Assembly: GCA_937966095.1 (NCBI GenBank)
Contig: CALCKF010000062.1
Coordinates: forward strand, 1 to 13,527
Direction of reading: 5' to 3'
Source of the DNA: an uncultured Eubacterium sp.
GTDB lineage: Bacteria; Bacillota; Clostridia; Peptostreptococcales; Anaerovoracaceae
Length of the DNA: 13,527 nucleotides
A model generated the notes under the pieces. It did no database searches, was not told the origin of the DNA, and was given only the letters and a program-made list of their open reading frames with translations. This document shows positions 1-7,236 of this stretch, in pieces. Made by a program: the position numbers and the translations under genes. The first letter of the stretch is position 1. Each line of letters opens with the position of its first letter.

Positions 1-144
1 CCCGGACAGTTCACTTTCCTCATATATAAGATACAGGCTGTCTCCTCTCTTATACAGCTTTGCCTCAGTCACGAATTCCATCGTATCCTCTCCGGCTTCA
101 TCATTTGCCTGATATCCCTTTATCCTGACCATTATATCTTTCAT
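1..144 (-). CDS. DUF1934 / YwiB-like beta-barrel protein, N-terminal part only
   Basis: The gene runs off the left edge of the window, so only the first 48 codons are visible. It begins MKDIMVRIKGYQ, followed by an acidic stretch and the segment EFVTEAKLYKRGDSLYLIYE. That pattern of short beta strands ending in a YLIYEESELSG-like segment matches what I recall of the small DUF1934 (Bacillus YwiB) family, whose biochemical role is unknown. I chose the start at 144 because GGAG lies 8 nt upstream; the second ATG (codon 5) lacks such a site. It begins 14 nt after the hslO stop on the same strand, so the two are probably cotranscribed. The family call rests on recalled resemblance over 48 residues. 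The existence of the coding region is well supported by its ribosome binding site, open frame and spacing. Confidence 0.65.
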   Translation of the reverse strand, partial: MKDIMVRIKGYQANDEAGEDTMEFVTEAKLYKRGDSLYLIYEESELSG

Positions 145-158
145 AATTTCTTCTCCAA

Positions 159-1073
159 TCACATACTGTTTAATATTTCAGTCAGCTCTTTTCTGTCAAA
201 ATCATATTTTTTCAGACAGAAATGACACTGCAGCTCAGCCTTTCCGTCTTCTTCTATTATTTCCTCCATATCTTTCCTGCCTATCGTCGCAAGTGCTCTG
301 GCCATGCCCTCATGGCTGCAGTCGCAGCACCACCGGATCTCACACTCTTTAAGGATCTGAGGTCTGTATTCTTCGGGCATATCTTTGAAAATATACTGAA
401 GGAGTTCGCTTACCATACCGCTTTCAGTCATCCCTGCCGAAGTCTCATATATCCTCCTGATGGCCGAAGTAAGCGGTTCCATCGAACCTATCATTTTTTC
501 GAGGGCATCCAGCGAGCCTTCTTCGGCCTGCGGCATCATCTGTATTATCATGCCTCCTGCAGCACCTATCGTAAGATCCTTTTCTATCCTTACACCGAGA
601 GCCACTGATGTGTTCTGCTGCTCTGAAATGAAAAAATATGCAGTAAGATCTTCTGCGATCTCGCCGCTTACAAGAGCTACGGACCCTATATACGGCTCCT
701 TGAGCCCGATATCCTTTATAACTGTCAGATCCCCGTTTCCCAAAGATCCGCCTACATCAAGCTTTCCGTTGCCTTTAAGGGGCAGATCTATATGAGGGTC
801 GGCTATATATCCCTTTACTCTTCCGTCACCGTATGCTGTCGCCAGTATCTGCCTGGCAGGGCCGTCTCCTTTGAAGCTGACAGTAAGCTTATCCTGATCG
901 TCCTTAAGCATTATACCCATAAGTCCCGCAGCTGTAAGCACCCTTCCAAGCCCGGCCGAAGCCAGCGGGGTGGTATCATGTATCGATGCAGCTTCTTGCA
1001 CCATGTCAGTTGTTATTGTAATATATACTCTGTAGGATCCGCTTTTATCCATGGCTATTAACGCTTTGCTCAT
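159..1073 (-). CDS. hslO: Redox-regulated molecular chaperone Hsp33
   Basis: This encodes a 304-residue protein of usual Hsp33 length. Hsp33 is a cytosolic holdase that oxidative stress activates through disulfide formation and zinc release. The N-terminal substrate-binding domain (about residues 1-230) shows familiar segments such as the GRVLTAAGLMG helix, FKGDGPARQI and the Gly-rich loop near 170-175. The C-terminal redox switch is complete: C250-x-C252 followed by C283-x2-C286, the four zinc-binding cysteines of the family, with extra cysteines at 244 and 249. The ATG at 1073 is preceded by AAAGGA at a reasonable distance. It is divergent from htrA and is followed 14 nt downstream by the DUF1934 gene. 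I see nothing odd apart from the two extra cysteines just before the zinc site. The family call is secure. Confidence 0.96.
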   Translation of the reverse strand: MSKALIAMDKSGSYRVYITITTDMVQEAASIHDTTPLASAGLGRVLTAAGLMGIMLKDDQDKLTVSFKGDGPARQILATAYGDGRVKGYIADPHIDLPLKGNGKLDVGGSLGNGDLTVIKDIGLKEPYIGSVALVSGEIAEDLTAYFFISEQQNTSVALGVRIEKDLTIGAAGGMIIQMMPQAEEGSLDALEKMIGSMEPLTSAIRRIYETSAGMTESGMVSELLQYIFKDMPEEYRPQILKECEIRWCCDCSHEGMARALATIGRKDMEEIIEEDGKAELQCHFCLKKYDFDRKELTEILNSM

Positions 1074-1250
1074 TATTTCACGTTCCTTTCATCCTTACTG
1101 TCATATAACACTTTTAAGATTTTATCATATTATGGAGAAAATGTTTAACTTTTTCTACAGATATTCACATATTTTCAACACTAAAATCACATAATGCATT
1201 TGTATATTTATTTTATAAAACAAACGATCCTGTAAAATGAGGTGATATAT
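1074..1250. promoter_or_regulatory. AT-rich divergent intergenic region between hslO and htrA
   Basis: This gap must hold the promoters for both divergent units. It is very AT rich and contains several TATAAT-like hexamers on both strands, but I could not pair any of them convincingly with a -35 hexamer at 16-18 nt. I see no CIRCE-type inverted repeat and no other clear operator. The call is made from context, not from a matched promoter. Confidence 0.4.
1239..1246 (+). promoter_or_regulatory. Ribosome binding site of htrA, deciding its start
   Basis: GAGGTGAT is an almost complete match to the anti-Shine-Dalgarno sequence and sits 4 nt before the ATG at 1251. An in-frame GTG at 1242 lies inside this site and therefore cannot be the start. 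Confidence 0.8.
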
Positions 1251-2663
1251 ATGGATGATTATAGAAAAGAAAATTCAAATTATGAACCCAATTTCGTCAT
1301 GAAAGACTATGACCCGCAGCATACATCAGATGATACGAAACCGTCCGAAACTTCGAGCGATCCTCATTACGGACCTGCGGCAGGCAGTTTTCAGTCAGGT
1401 GAATATTATAATAACTTCAATTCCTCCGAAACTTCATCGGAAGCAGACGGAGATACAGGCTATTACCATTTCTGTGACGGCGACTCTGCATCATGGGACA
1501 ATCATAACGGTCTGGGGAAGATCCGCAACAGACATTCAAGGAAACCATCTCCTCCAGTCACACTGACGAGAAGATCCCTTGCTCTTATAATAGCACTCTG
1601 CATAGTGCTTTCGGGCGTTTTCGGAATAGGCAGCGCTTTTGTTGCCGATACGCTGCTCAATCGCGACAGCGGCCAGTCAGGAACAGGAAGCGTCAAGACC
1701 ACAGGCTATACCCTGGAAGATGCTACAGGCAGCAACCTGACTGTTCAGGAAATAACCGAAAAAGCAAAATCAAGTGTTGTGGAAATAAAAACCGAAAGCG
1801 TATCTTCTGATTCGTGGATGCAGCAGTACGTCACCCAGGGGGCCGGAAGCGGCGTGATCATAACCGAAGACGGTTATATAATAACTAATAATCACGTTAT
1901 AGACGGAGCCAGCAAAATAACCGTTACCACAGCAGACGGCAAGGAATATGATGCCGAACTGATCGGAAGCGATTCCATAACGGATGTAGCGGTTCTGAAA
2001 ATAGATGCCAGCGGGCTCAATCCGGCAACATACGGAAACAGTGACCAGCTGGCGGTCGGTGATCTTGCCGTTGCTATAGGAAACCCTCTTGGAGAACTGG
2101 GGGGAACTGTGACTGCAGGCATAATCAGCGCTCTTGACAGGCAGCTTGTCATAGACGGTAAAACCATGACCTTGCTGCAGACAGACAGTTCTATAAATCC
2201 CGGCAATTCCGGAGGCGGGCTGTTCAACGGTGACGGCCAGCTTGTAGGTATCGTCGTTGCAAAATCTTCCGGCTCTGATGTCGAAGGCCTGGGCTTTGCT
2301 ATCCCTATCAATACCGCGGCTGATGTTGCACAGCAGCTGATGGATCAGGGATATGTCAGCGGTCAGCCTTCCACCGGAATGTCATATACTGAAGCAAGCA
2401 GCCAGAGCAGTATAGACAGCCTGTTCAACGGCGGCAGCACTTCCAGCGTATATATCTATTCTGTAGATGGCGATAATGCTAAGAAGGCAGGCTTTCAGAA
2501 GGGCGATATGGTATATGCGGTCGATGATACCCAGATAACTTCCTTCAATGATCTTTCATCTATAGTCACTTCCCATGAGGTGGGCGACAAGCTTAAATAT
2601 ACTATAGTCCGAAACGGTCAGAAGATGGAGATCACGCTTGAGCTTGAAGAAAAGACTTCATAA
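1251..2663 (+). CDS. htrA: HtrA/DegP-like membrane-anchored serine protease with PDZ domain
   Basis: This is a 470-residue protease and chaperone for misfolded proteins at the outer face of the membrane. Residues 1-107 are a hydrophilic, low-complexity tail rich in Ser, Asp, Asn and Tyr that ends in a basic patch. One membrane helix follows at about 109-134, so the tail should be cytosolic and the catalytic part outside. The trypsin-like domain (about 165-355) has the full triad: His215 in TNNHVI, Asp245 in TDVAVLK and Ser320 in PGNSGGG. A single PDZ domain fills about 395-465, with AGFQKGDMVYAVDD as its core. The start at 1251 is set by the strong site at 1239-1246. It is probably a single-gene unit. 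No strong terminator is visible after the stop. Confidence 0.95.
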   Translation: MDDYRKENSNYEPNFVMKDYDPQHTSDDTKPSETSSDPHYGPAAGSFQSGEYYNNFNSSETSSEADGDTGYYHFCDGDSASWDNHNGLGKIRNRHSRKPSPPVTLTRRSLALIIALCIVLSGVFGIGSAFVADTLLNRDSGQSGTGSVKTTGYTLEDATGSNLTVQEITEKAKSSVVEIKTESVSSDSWMQQYVTQGAGSGVIITEDGYIITNNHVIDGASKITVTTADGKEYDAELIGSDSITDVAVLKIDASGLNPATYGNSDQLAVGDLAVAIGNPLGELGGTVTAGIISALDRQLVIDGKTMTLLQTDSSINPGNSGGGLFNGDGQLVGIVVAKSSGSDVEGLGFAIPINTAADVAQQLMDQGYVSGQPSTGMSYTEASSQSSIDSLFNGGSTSSVYIYSVDGDNAKKAGFQKGDMVYAVDDTQITSFNDLSSIVTSHEVGDKLKYTIVRNGQKMEITLELEEKTS

Positions 2664-2790
2664 CCAAAAATTTATCGGAAAAATTTAAAAAACCACTTTA
2701 CAGTTTATTTTTTAAGTGTTAGTATTGTTACAAATATAGTGTATGTTTACTCACAAATACTGTATAAATATTTAGAAAAGGAACAGAACC
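2664..2790 (+). promoter_or_regulatory. AT-rich region presumed to hold the aro operon promoter
   Basis: The stretch between the htrA stop and the leader ORF is strongly AT rich. The best promoter candidate I can offer is TATAGT at 2735-2740 with TTAAGT at 2712-2717, 17 nt apart. The -35 match is poor (3 of 6). It would start transcription near 2747 and leave about 44 nt before the leader ATG. No T-box consensus or other recognised riboswitch motif is visible here or further down to 2990. Confidence 0.25.
2778..2782 (+). promoter_or_regulatory. Ribosome binding site of the aromatic leader peptide
   Basis: AAGGA, within AAAAGGAA, lies 8 nt upstream of the leader ATG at 2791. This is optimal spacing and supports real translation of the short ORF. 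Confidence 0.7.
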
Positions 2791-2877
2791 ATGTTAAACA
2801 AGTTATTTGCAGCTGTATATTTTTACTTTTACTTTACTTTCTTTAGAGGTAAGGTGAATTTCGCTGCAATGAGATAA
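2791..2877 (+). CDS. Phe/Tyr-rich leader peptide of the aro operon attenuator
   Basis: This is a 28-codon ORF with a good ribosome binding site, ATG start and TAA stop, about 110 nt before the first aro gene. The peptide begins MLNKLFAAV and then reads YFYFYFTFF at residues 10-18, so eight of nine consecutive residues are aromatic. Overall, 10 of 28 residues are Phe (7) or Tyr (3), and there is no Trp. That composition is not expected by chance. It matches the leader peptides of amino acid operons such as E. coli pheL, where ribosomes stall at codons for the scarce end product. The operon downstream makes precursors of exactly Phe and Tyr. The last codons (K21-A25) lie on the antiterminator strand, so a ribosome reaching the stop would cover it. 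Function is inferred from sequence, composition and position. Confidence 0.88.
   Translation: MLNKLFAAVYFYFYFTFFRGKVNFAAMR
2807..2869 (+). promoter_or_regulatory. Possible 1:2 protector hairpin of the attenuator
   Basis: TTGCAGC at 2807-2813 is exactly complementary to GCTGCAA at 2863-2869. The 7-bp stem has four G-C pairs and encloses a 49-nt loop containing the whole aromatic codon run. It shares 2863-2865 with the antiterminator strand, so it could compete with it when the leader is not translated, like stem 1:2 in classical attenuators. The long loop and partial overlap make this less certain than the other two pairings. Confidence 0.4.
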
Positions 2878-2932
2878 CTGTTCATGACTGACAAACATTA
2901 GCTTACAAAATCTCCGCAAGTGAAATTCACTT
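2852..2932 (+). promoter_or_regulatory. Antiterminator pairing (2852-2865 with 2919-2932)
   Basis: The strand at 2852-2865 pairs with 2919-2932 over 14 consecutive positions. GTGAATTTC at 2854-2862 and GAAATTCAC at 2922-2930 form nine perfect Watson-Crick pairs, extended on both sides with two G-U wobbles. The downstream strand includes part of both arms of the terminator at 2913-2937, so the two structures cannot coexist. The upstream strand lies in the last codons of the leader ORF. A ribosome stalled at the earlier Phe/Tyr codons leaves it free, while one finishing at the stop codon at 2875-2877 covers it. Confidence 0.75.
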
Positions 2933-2944
2933 GCGGATTTTTTT
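2913..2944 (+). terminator. Attenuator: intrinsic terminator upstream of the aro operon
   Basis: TCCGCAAGTG at 2913-2922 is perfectly complementary to CACTTGCGGA at 2928-2937, giving a 10-bp stem with a 5-nt loop. Seven T residues follow at once (2938-2944). It sits between the leader peptide stop and the first aro gene, 46 nt before that gene's start, so it acts inside the transcript rather than at its end. Confidence 0.9.
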
Positions 2945-2990
2945 AACCCGAAAACATGATTCAATATTAAACAGGAAAAGAGGGAAAAGA

Positions 2991-4001
2991 ATGATAGTTA
3001 TATTAAAAGACAATCCTGATCAGAAACAACTGGATAATTTAGTGGCATGGCTGAAAAGCATGGGGCTCGACATCCATTTCAGCAAGGGCGAATCCACTAC
3101 GATCATGGGGCTTATAGGTGACACCGCATCGGTGGACATCGATCTTATCAATGCTCTGGACATAGTTGAAACGGTAAAACGTGTACAGGAGCCGTATAAA
3201 AATGTAAACAGAAAGTTTCATCCTGATGATACAGTCGTCGAAATAACAAAAGATGTAAAGATCGGAGGAGGAAACTTCCAGGTCATAGCAGGACCATGCT
3301 CGGTGGAATCTGAAGAACAGGTATGCTTTGTAGCTGAAGAAGTCAAAAAAGCCGGAGCAGGCCTTTACAGAGGAGGGGCATTCAAACCGAGAACTTCCCC
3401 TTATGCATTCCAGGGAATGAGAGACGAAGGCATCAAGCTGCTGCTGGAAGCCAAGGAAAAATCAGGCCTCCCTATTGTCACTGAGGTAATGGATATCTCA
3501 CATCTGCCTCTGTTCGAAAATGTCGACGTTATCCAGGTTGGCGCCAGGAACATGCAGAATTTTGAACTCCTCAAGGAGCTTGGGCATCTCGATAAGCCTA
3601 TACTTCTGAAAAGAGGTCTTTCCAGCACACTAAAGGAGCTGCTGATGAGCGCCGAATACATAATGGCCGGCGGCAACGAAAAGATCATACTGTGTGAAAG
3701 AGGTATAAGGACATTTGAAACAGCTACGAGAAATACTCTTGATCTTGCAGCTATACCTCTTCTCAAGACCATGACACATCTTCCTGTCATCGTAGATCCA
3801 AGTCATGCTACCGGTATAGCCCACCTTGTAAAACCTATGGCTATGGCGGCAACTGCAGCAGGTGCAGACGGTCTGATGATAGAGGTGCATAACGATCCTT
3901 CAAAAGCCTTGTGCGACGGAGCCCAGTCTCTTACACCTGAAGCATTTGCGGATGTCATGGATGCTGTCGGCAGGATAAGGCCTGTATCATATAAAGGGTA
4001 G
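2991..4001 (+). CDS. aroF: 3-deoxy-7-phosphoheptulonate (DAHP) synthase, type I-beta
   Basis: This 336-residue enzyme condenses phosphoenolpyruvate and erythrose 4-phosphate in the first step of the shikimate pathway. Residues 1 to about 70 form the small ferredoxin-like (ACT-like) regulatory domain found on Thermotoga-type DAHP synthases. The barrel follows, with AGPCSVES at 100-107, KPRTSPYAFQG at 132-142, GARNMQN at 184-190, KRG at 207-209 and DPSHATG at 269-275. C103, H272, E298 and D309 fit the metal ligands. The start at 2991 has AGAGGGA just upstream. An in-frame extension back to 2931 would begin inside the attenuator hairpin without a ribosome site and was rejected. It is the first structural gene after the attenuator. 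The N-terminal domain suggests feedback control by an aromatic end product; which one cannot be read from the sequence. Confidence 0.96.
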   Translation: MIVILKDNPDQKQLDNLVAWLKSMGLDIHFSKGESTTIMGLIGDTASVDIDLINALDIVETVKRVQEPYKNVNRKFHPDDTVVEITKDVKIGGGNFQVIAGPCSVESEEQVCFVAEEVKKAGAGLYRGGAFKPRTSPYAFQGMRDEGIKLLLEAKEKSGLPIVTEVMDISHLPLFENVDVIQVGARNMQNFELLKELGHLDKPILLKRGLSSTLKELLMSAEYIMAGGNEKIILCERGIRTFETATRNTLDLAAIPLLKTMTHLPVIVDPSHATGIAHLVKPMAMAATAAGADGLMIEVHNDPSKALCDGAQSLTPEAFADVMDAVGRIRPVSYKG

Positions 4002-4010
4002 GAGAATGAT

Positions 4011-4850
4011 ATGGAAATAGGAATAGTAGGTCTGGGACTCATCGGAGGGTCACTGGCCAAAGCCATAAGTCAGAATACAGATCATACGGTTTACGGAACA
4101 GACATTTCTGAGCAGGTTGTCAGAAAAGCTGTATTGGTGAATGCTATAGAACAGCCTCTCACTGACAGCCTGCTGTCGCAATGTGATATAGTTATAGTTG
4201 CTCTGTATCCACAGGACACTATAGATTATGTAACATCACATGCCGGTATTTTCAGAAAAGGATCTGTCGTTGTCGACTGCAGCGGAGTAAAACGCATAGT
4301 CTGCAGTCAGCTTATACCGGTAGCTGAAGAAAACGGGTTCCTGTTTATCGGAGGCCACCCTATGGCCGGTCTCGAGCATTCAGGTTTCACATATGCTAAA
4401 AAGACACTTTTCAACAACGCTTCAATGATATTCACACCATCAAAAGGACCCATAGAGAGCATCAGCAGGCTCCAGGAGCTGTTCACCTCCATAGGCTTTA
4501 CCAATATAGAGATATCCTCGCCTGAGGAACATGACAGAAGGATAGCATTTACATCACAGCTTGCACATGTGGTATCCAACGCATATATAAAAAGTCCTGC
4601 CGCGCAGGAACATACTGGATTTTCTGCAGGAAGCTACAGAGATCTTACGAGAGTCGCCAAACTCAACGAGGATATGTGGACGGAGCTTTTCCTGGAAAAC
4701 TCCGATAATCTTGTAAAGGAAATAGACATACTGATACGCAACCTCACCTTCTACAGGGACGCCATAGCTTCAGGAAATGCAGATGCACTGAGATTGCTCC
4801 TGAAGGAAGGCCGTGAAAAGAAGGCGATAATAGATGGAGAGGTATTTTAA
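4011..4850 (+). CDS. tyrA: Prephenate dehydrogenase (monofunctional, no ACT domain)
   Basis: This 279-residue enzyme oxidatively decarboxylates prephenate to 4-hydroxyphenylpyruvate for tyrosine. The N-terminal dinucleotide-binding fold has GLGLIGGS at 7-14, and Asp31 at the end of the second strand favours NAD over NADP. GGHPMAG at 114-120 carries the expected catalytic His116. PEEHD at 171-175 and the SQLAHVV segment with His186 follow, then GFSAGSYRDLTRVA. It ends at the helical dimerisation domain, without the C-terminal ACT domain of Bacillus-type TyrA and without a chorismate mutase domain. Allosteric control by Tyr is therefore less likely here. Use of arogenate instead of prephenate cannot be excluded. 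The ribosome site TAGGAGAA overlaps the stop of the preceding gene, with 9 nt between the genes. Confidence 0.94.
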   Translation: MEIGIVGLGLIGGSLAKAISQNTDHTVYGTDISEQVVRKAVLVNAIEQPLTDSLLSQCDIVIVALYPQDTIDYVTSHAGIFRKGSVVVDCSGVKRIVCSQLIPVAEENGFLFIGGHPMAGLEHSGFTYAKKTLFNNASMIFTPSKGPIESISRLQELFTSIGFTNIEISSPEEHDRRIAFTSQLAHVVSNAYIKSPAAQEHTGFSAGSYRDLTRVAKLNEDMWTELFLENSDNLVKEIDILIRNLTFYRDAIASGNADALRLLLKEGREKKAIIDGEVF

Positions 4851-4856
4851 GGAGAG
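4849..4856 (+). promoter_or_regulatory. Ribosome binding site of aroB, deciding its start
   Basis: AAGGAGAG overlaps the tyrA stop codon and lies 4 nt before the ATG at 4861. An alternative in-frame ATG at 4834, inside tyrA, has no comparable site. Confidence 0.75.
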
Positions 4857-4860
4857 TTTT

Positions 4861-5955
4861 ATGAATAAAATATCCGTTTCGGCTTCTAAAAAATATGATA
4901 TCGTAATGGAGCAGGGTCTGCTGGAAAAAGCCGCTCACATTTTTGAAACTGCAGATATAAAGAGCCCGCTGAAGCTATGTATAGTTTCCGACATGACCGT
5001 AAACTCCATATATGGAGGCACCGGCCATGCTCTATGGAGCAGTCTGAAATCCGCAGGTTTCGAGCTTCACAGCTATGTTTTCCCCGGAGGTGAAAAGAGC
5101 AAAACCATGCAAACCGTATCCGGCATACTTAATTATCTGGCGGACAACAGATTTTCCAGGAGCGATATACTGATCGCGCTTGGAGGAGGAATAACCGGGG
5201 ATATAACCGGTTTTGCCGCAGCATCATATATGCGCGGCATCCGATATGTACAGATCCCTACAACTCTCCTGGCCACTGTAGATTCTTCAGTGGGAGGTAA
5301 AACAGGTGTAAATCTTAACGCAGGCAAAAACCTCGCAGGCGCATTCTGGCAGCCGTCTCTTGTCCTCTTCGATCCTGATGTGCTTAAAACACTTCCGCGC
5401 GACACCATACTTGACGGCATCGCTGAGGCTGTAAAGGCCGGATTCATAGGGGACAAAACGATCATAGATGATATAAGCGGGGAATTTGATACCGATGACA
5501 TATGTTCGCTGACCGATATCGCAGCAAAGGCAATCAAAGTCAAAAAAAATATAGTTGAAGATGACGAACGCGAAAATGGCAGAAGACAGCTGCTGAACTT
5601 CGGTCATACTCCTGCACATGCAATAGAAAAATGCAGCGGATATTCCATAAGCCACGGACATGCTGTCGCTATAGGTATGCTGATAGTTTCCGCCGCTGCT
5701 GACAAGCTGGGCTGGAGCCGAGAAAACTGTACCGGTAAGCTTCTCGATATACTGACCGGGTACGGCTTTTCTCTCAGCTGTCCTTATTCATCACAACAGC
5801 TTGCCGAAGCCGCGCTGCAGGATAAAAAAATACGCGGCGATCACATAACACTTGTTATTCCTGAGAGTATAGGGAAATGCGTTCTCAGGACGATACCGAC
5901 AAACCGGCTGTATCATTTTATCTCCTGCGGCCTCGATATACTGAAAGGACTGTAA
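4861..5955 (+). CDS. aroB: 3-dehydroquinate synthase
   Basis: This 364-residue NAD- and metal-dependent enzyme cyclises DAHP to 3-dehydroquinate, the second step of the pathway. Recognisable segments are GGEKSK at 76-81, the nucleotide loop GGGITGD at 108-114, the long PTTLLATVDSSVGGKTGVN motif at 133-151, EAVK at 189-192, NFGHTPAHAIE at 246-256 and HGHAVAIGM at 265-273. Glu189, His249 and His265 occupy the zinc ligand positions. The start at 4861 is preferred over an upstream ATG at 4834 because of AAGGAGAG immediately upstream. It begins 10 nt after tyrA and ends 3 nt before aroA. Length and motifs are normal. Confidence 0.96.
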   Translation: MNKISVSASKKYDIVMEQGLLEKAAHIFETADIKSPLKLCIVSDMTVNSIYGGTGHALWSSLKSAGFELHSYVFPGGEKSKTMQTVSGILNYLADNRFSRSDILIALGGGITGDITGFAAASYMRGIRYVQIPTTLLATVDSSVGGKTGVNLNAGKNLAGAFWQPSLVLFDPDVLKTLPRDTILDGIAEAVKAGFIGDKTIIDDISGEFDTDDICSLTDIAAKAIKVKKNIVEDDERENGRRQLLNFGHTPAHAIEKCSGYSISHGHAVAIGMLIVSAAADKLGWSRENCTGKLLDILTGYGFSLSCPYSSQQLAEAALQDKKIRGDHITLVIPESIGKCVLRTIPTNRLYHFISCGLDILKGL

Positions 5956-5958
5956 TCC

Positions 5959-7233
5959 ATGGATATTAAAATTTTTCCGAAAAAACTCAACGGTATTATT
6001 GAAGCTCCGCCTTCCAAATCCCACGCTCACAGAGTGCTGATAGCTCTGAAGCTTGCACAGCTCCAGGGATCAGGATCCACACATGATCAGGCTGTTCCTT
6101 CGTTTTCTCTTGATATCGAAGCGACTAAAAATTGCCTGGTGCAAATGGATAAGATGGCACCCTTCCTCGATTGCAAGGAAAGCGGATCCACTCTCAGATT
6201 CATGCTGCCTGTGGCAATGGCCCTTAAAGATGAAGCCGTCTTTATCGGAACCGGGAACCTGCCATACAGACCTCTTTCTCCATTAAAGGAAGAAATGGAA
6301 GCCCATGGCTGCAGATTTCTGATGGGAGACAGAAGCCGAGACCGGCATGATAAATACAAGGAGATCTGTACGGTAAAAGGCCGTCTCCGGCCTGGCAGAT
6401 ACCGGCTTAAAGGCAACGTAAGTTCCCAGTTCATAACAGGACTGCTCTTATCACTGCCACTGCTTGATGGAGACAGTATCCTCGAGCTCACTACAGAACT
6501 GGAATCTGCAGGTTATGTGGATCTGACCATGGATGTGCTGAAGGATTTCGGAATCGTGATAACAGAGAAAAAATCTTCCGAGGGGTTCAACATATATGAG
6601 GTGGCAGGTAACCAGCGATATACGAGCCCCGAAAGAATAAAGATACAGGGAGACTGGTCCAATGCGGCTTTCTGGATTGCATGCGGAGCTCTGGGAGGAG
6701 ATATAACACTGAAAGGCCTCGATACCGGATCATCTCAAAGAGATAAGGAGATCCTGACCATATTTGAAAAAATGGGAGCTGATATCTCTACATATAAAGA
6801 AAACGGCTCAGACACCGTAAGATGCACAGGCGGAAATCTCAATGCTGTCAATGTGAGTGTAGCACAGATACCCGATCTGGTGCCCGTGATCGCTTCTGCT
6901 ATGGCCTTTGCCAACGGTACTTCAATGATAACCGATGCCGAAAGGCTCAGGATAAAGGAATCTGACAGGATAATGACGGTATGCGACTTCCTGTCGAAAC
7001 TGGGCGCTGACATAACAGACGGCGGATTCAGTATTTCAGTAACAGGCTCAAATCACCTTGCCGGCGGACTGATAAGCGGTCATAACGATCACCGCATCGT
7101 AATGGCCGCCGCCGTAGCTTCATGCGGCTGCCTGGACCCTGTGATTATCACAGGCGCTGAAGCGATAAATAAATCATATCCGGGATTTTTCAAAGATTTT
7201 GCCGCCCTGGGCGGCGATATACGTGAGGTGTGA
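5959..7233 (+). CDS. aroA: 3-phosphoshikimate 1-carboxyvinyltransferase (EPSP synthase)
   Basis: This 424-residue enzyme transfers the enolpyruvyl group of PEP to shikimate 3-phosphate, the sixth step. Characteristic parts are PPSKSHAHR at 17-25 with Lys20, Ser21 and Arg25; ESGSTLRFMLP at 74-84; LPYRPLSPL at 101-109; SSQF at 155-158; QIPDL with Asp306; RIKESDR at 331-337 with Glu334; and SGHNDHR at 373-379. The PEP/glyphosate loop reads SGS rather than the GNAGTA of E. coli-type enzymes, so it resembles the class found in Gram-positive bacteria; sensitivity cannot be predicted safely. It starts 3 nt after aroB, and its ribosome site (AAAGGA) lies in the end of aroB, which suggests translational coupling. 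Confidence 0.96.
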   Translation: MDIKIFPKKLNGIIEAPPSKSHAHRVLIALKLAQLQGSGSTHDQAVPSFSLDIEATKNCLVQMDKMAPFLDCKESGSTLRFMLPVAMALKDEAVFIGTGNLPYRPLSPLKEEMEAHGCRFLMGDRSRDRHDKYKEICTVKGRLRPGRYRLKGNVSSQFITGLLLSLPLLDGDSILELTTELESAGYVDLTMDVLKDFGIVITEKKSSEGFNIYEVAGNQRYTSPERIKIQGDWSNAAFWIACGALGGDITLKGLDTGSSQRDKEILTIFEKMGADISTYKENGSDTVRCTGGNLNAVNVSVAQIPDLVPVIASAMAFANGTSMITDAERLRIKESDRIMTVCDFLSKLGADITDGGFSISVTGSNHLAGGLISGHNDHRIVMAAAVASCGCLDPVIITGAEAINKSYPGFFKDFAALGGDIREV

Positions 7234-7236
7234 TAT

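Noticed and set aside
222..1061. Several plus-strand open frames opposite hslO
   Set aside because: They are shadows of the hslO coding strand, with odd composition and no ribosome sites.
2685..2715. Terminator of htrA
   Set aside because: The only pairing is eight A-T pairs with a 15-nt loop and the T-run inside the stem. It is too weak to call.
2931..2990. In-frame upstream extension of the DAHP synthase gene to a TTG codon at 2931
   Set aside because: It would begin inside the terminator hairpin, has no ribosome binding site, and adds residues absent from the family. The ATG at 2991 has a good site.
2664..2990. T-box riboswitch for Phe or Tyr
   Set aside because: No T-box consensus (AGGGTGGnACCGCG-like) or long stem I could be found. 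The leader peptide and terminator explain the region.
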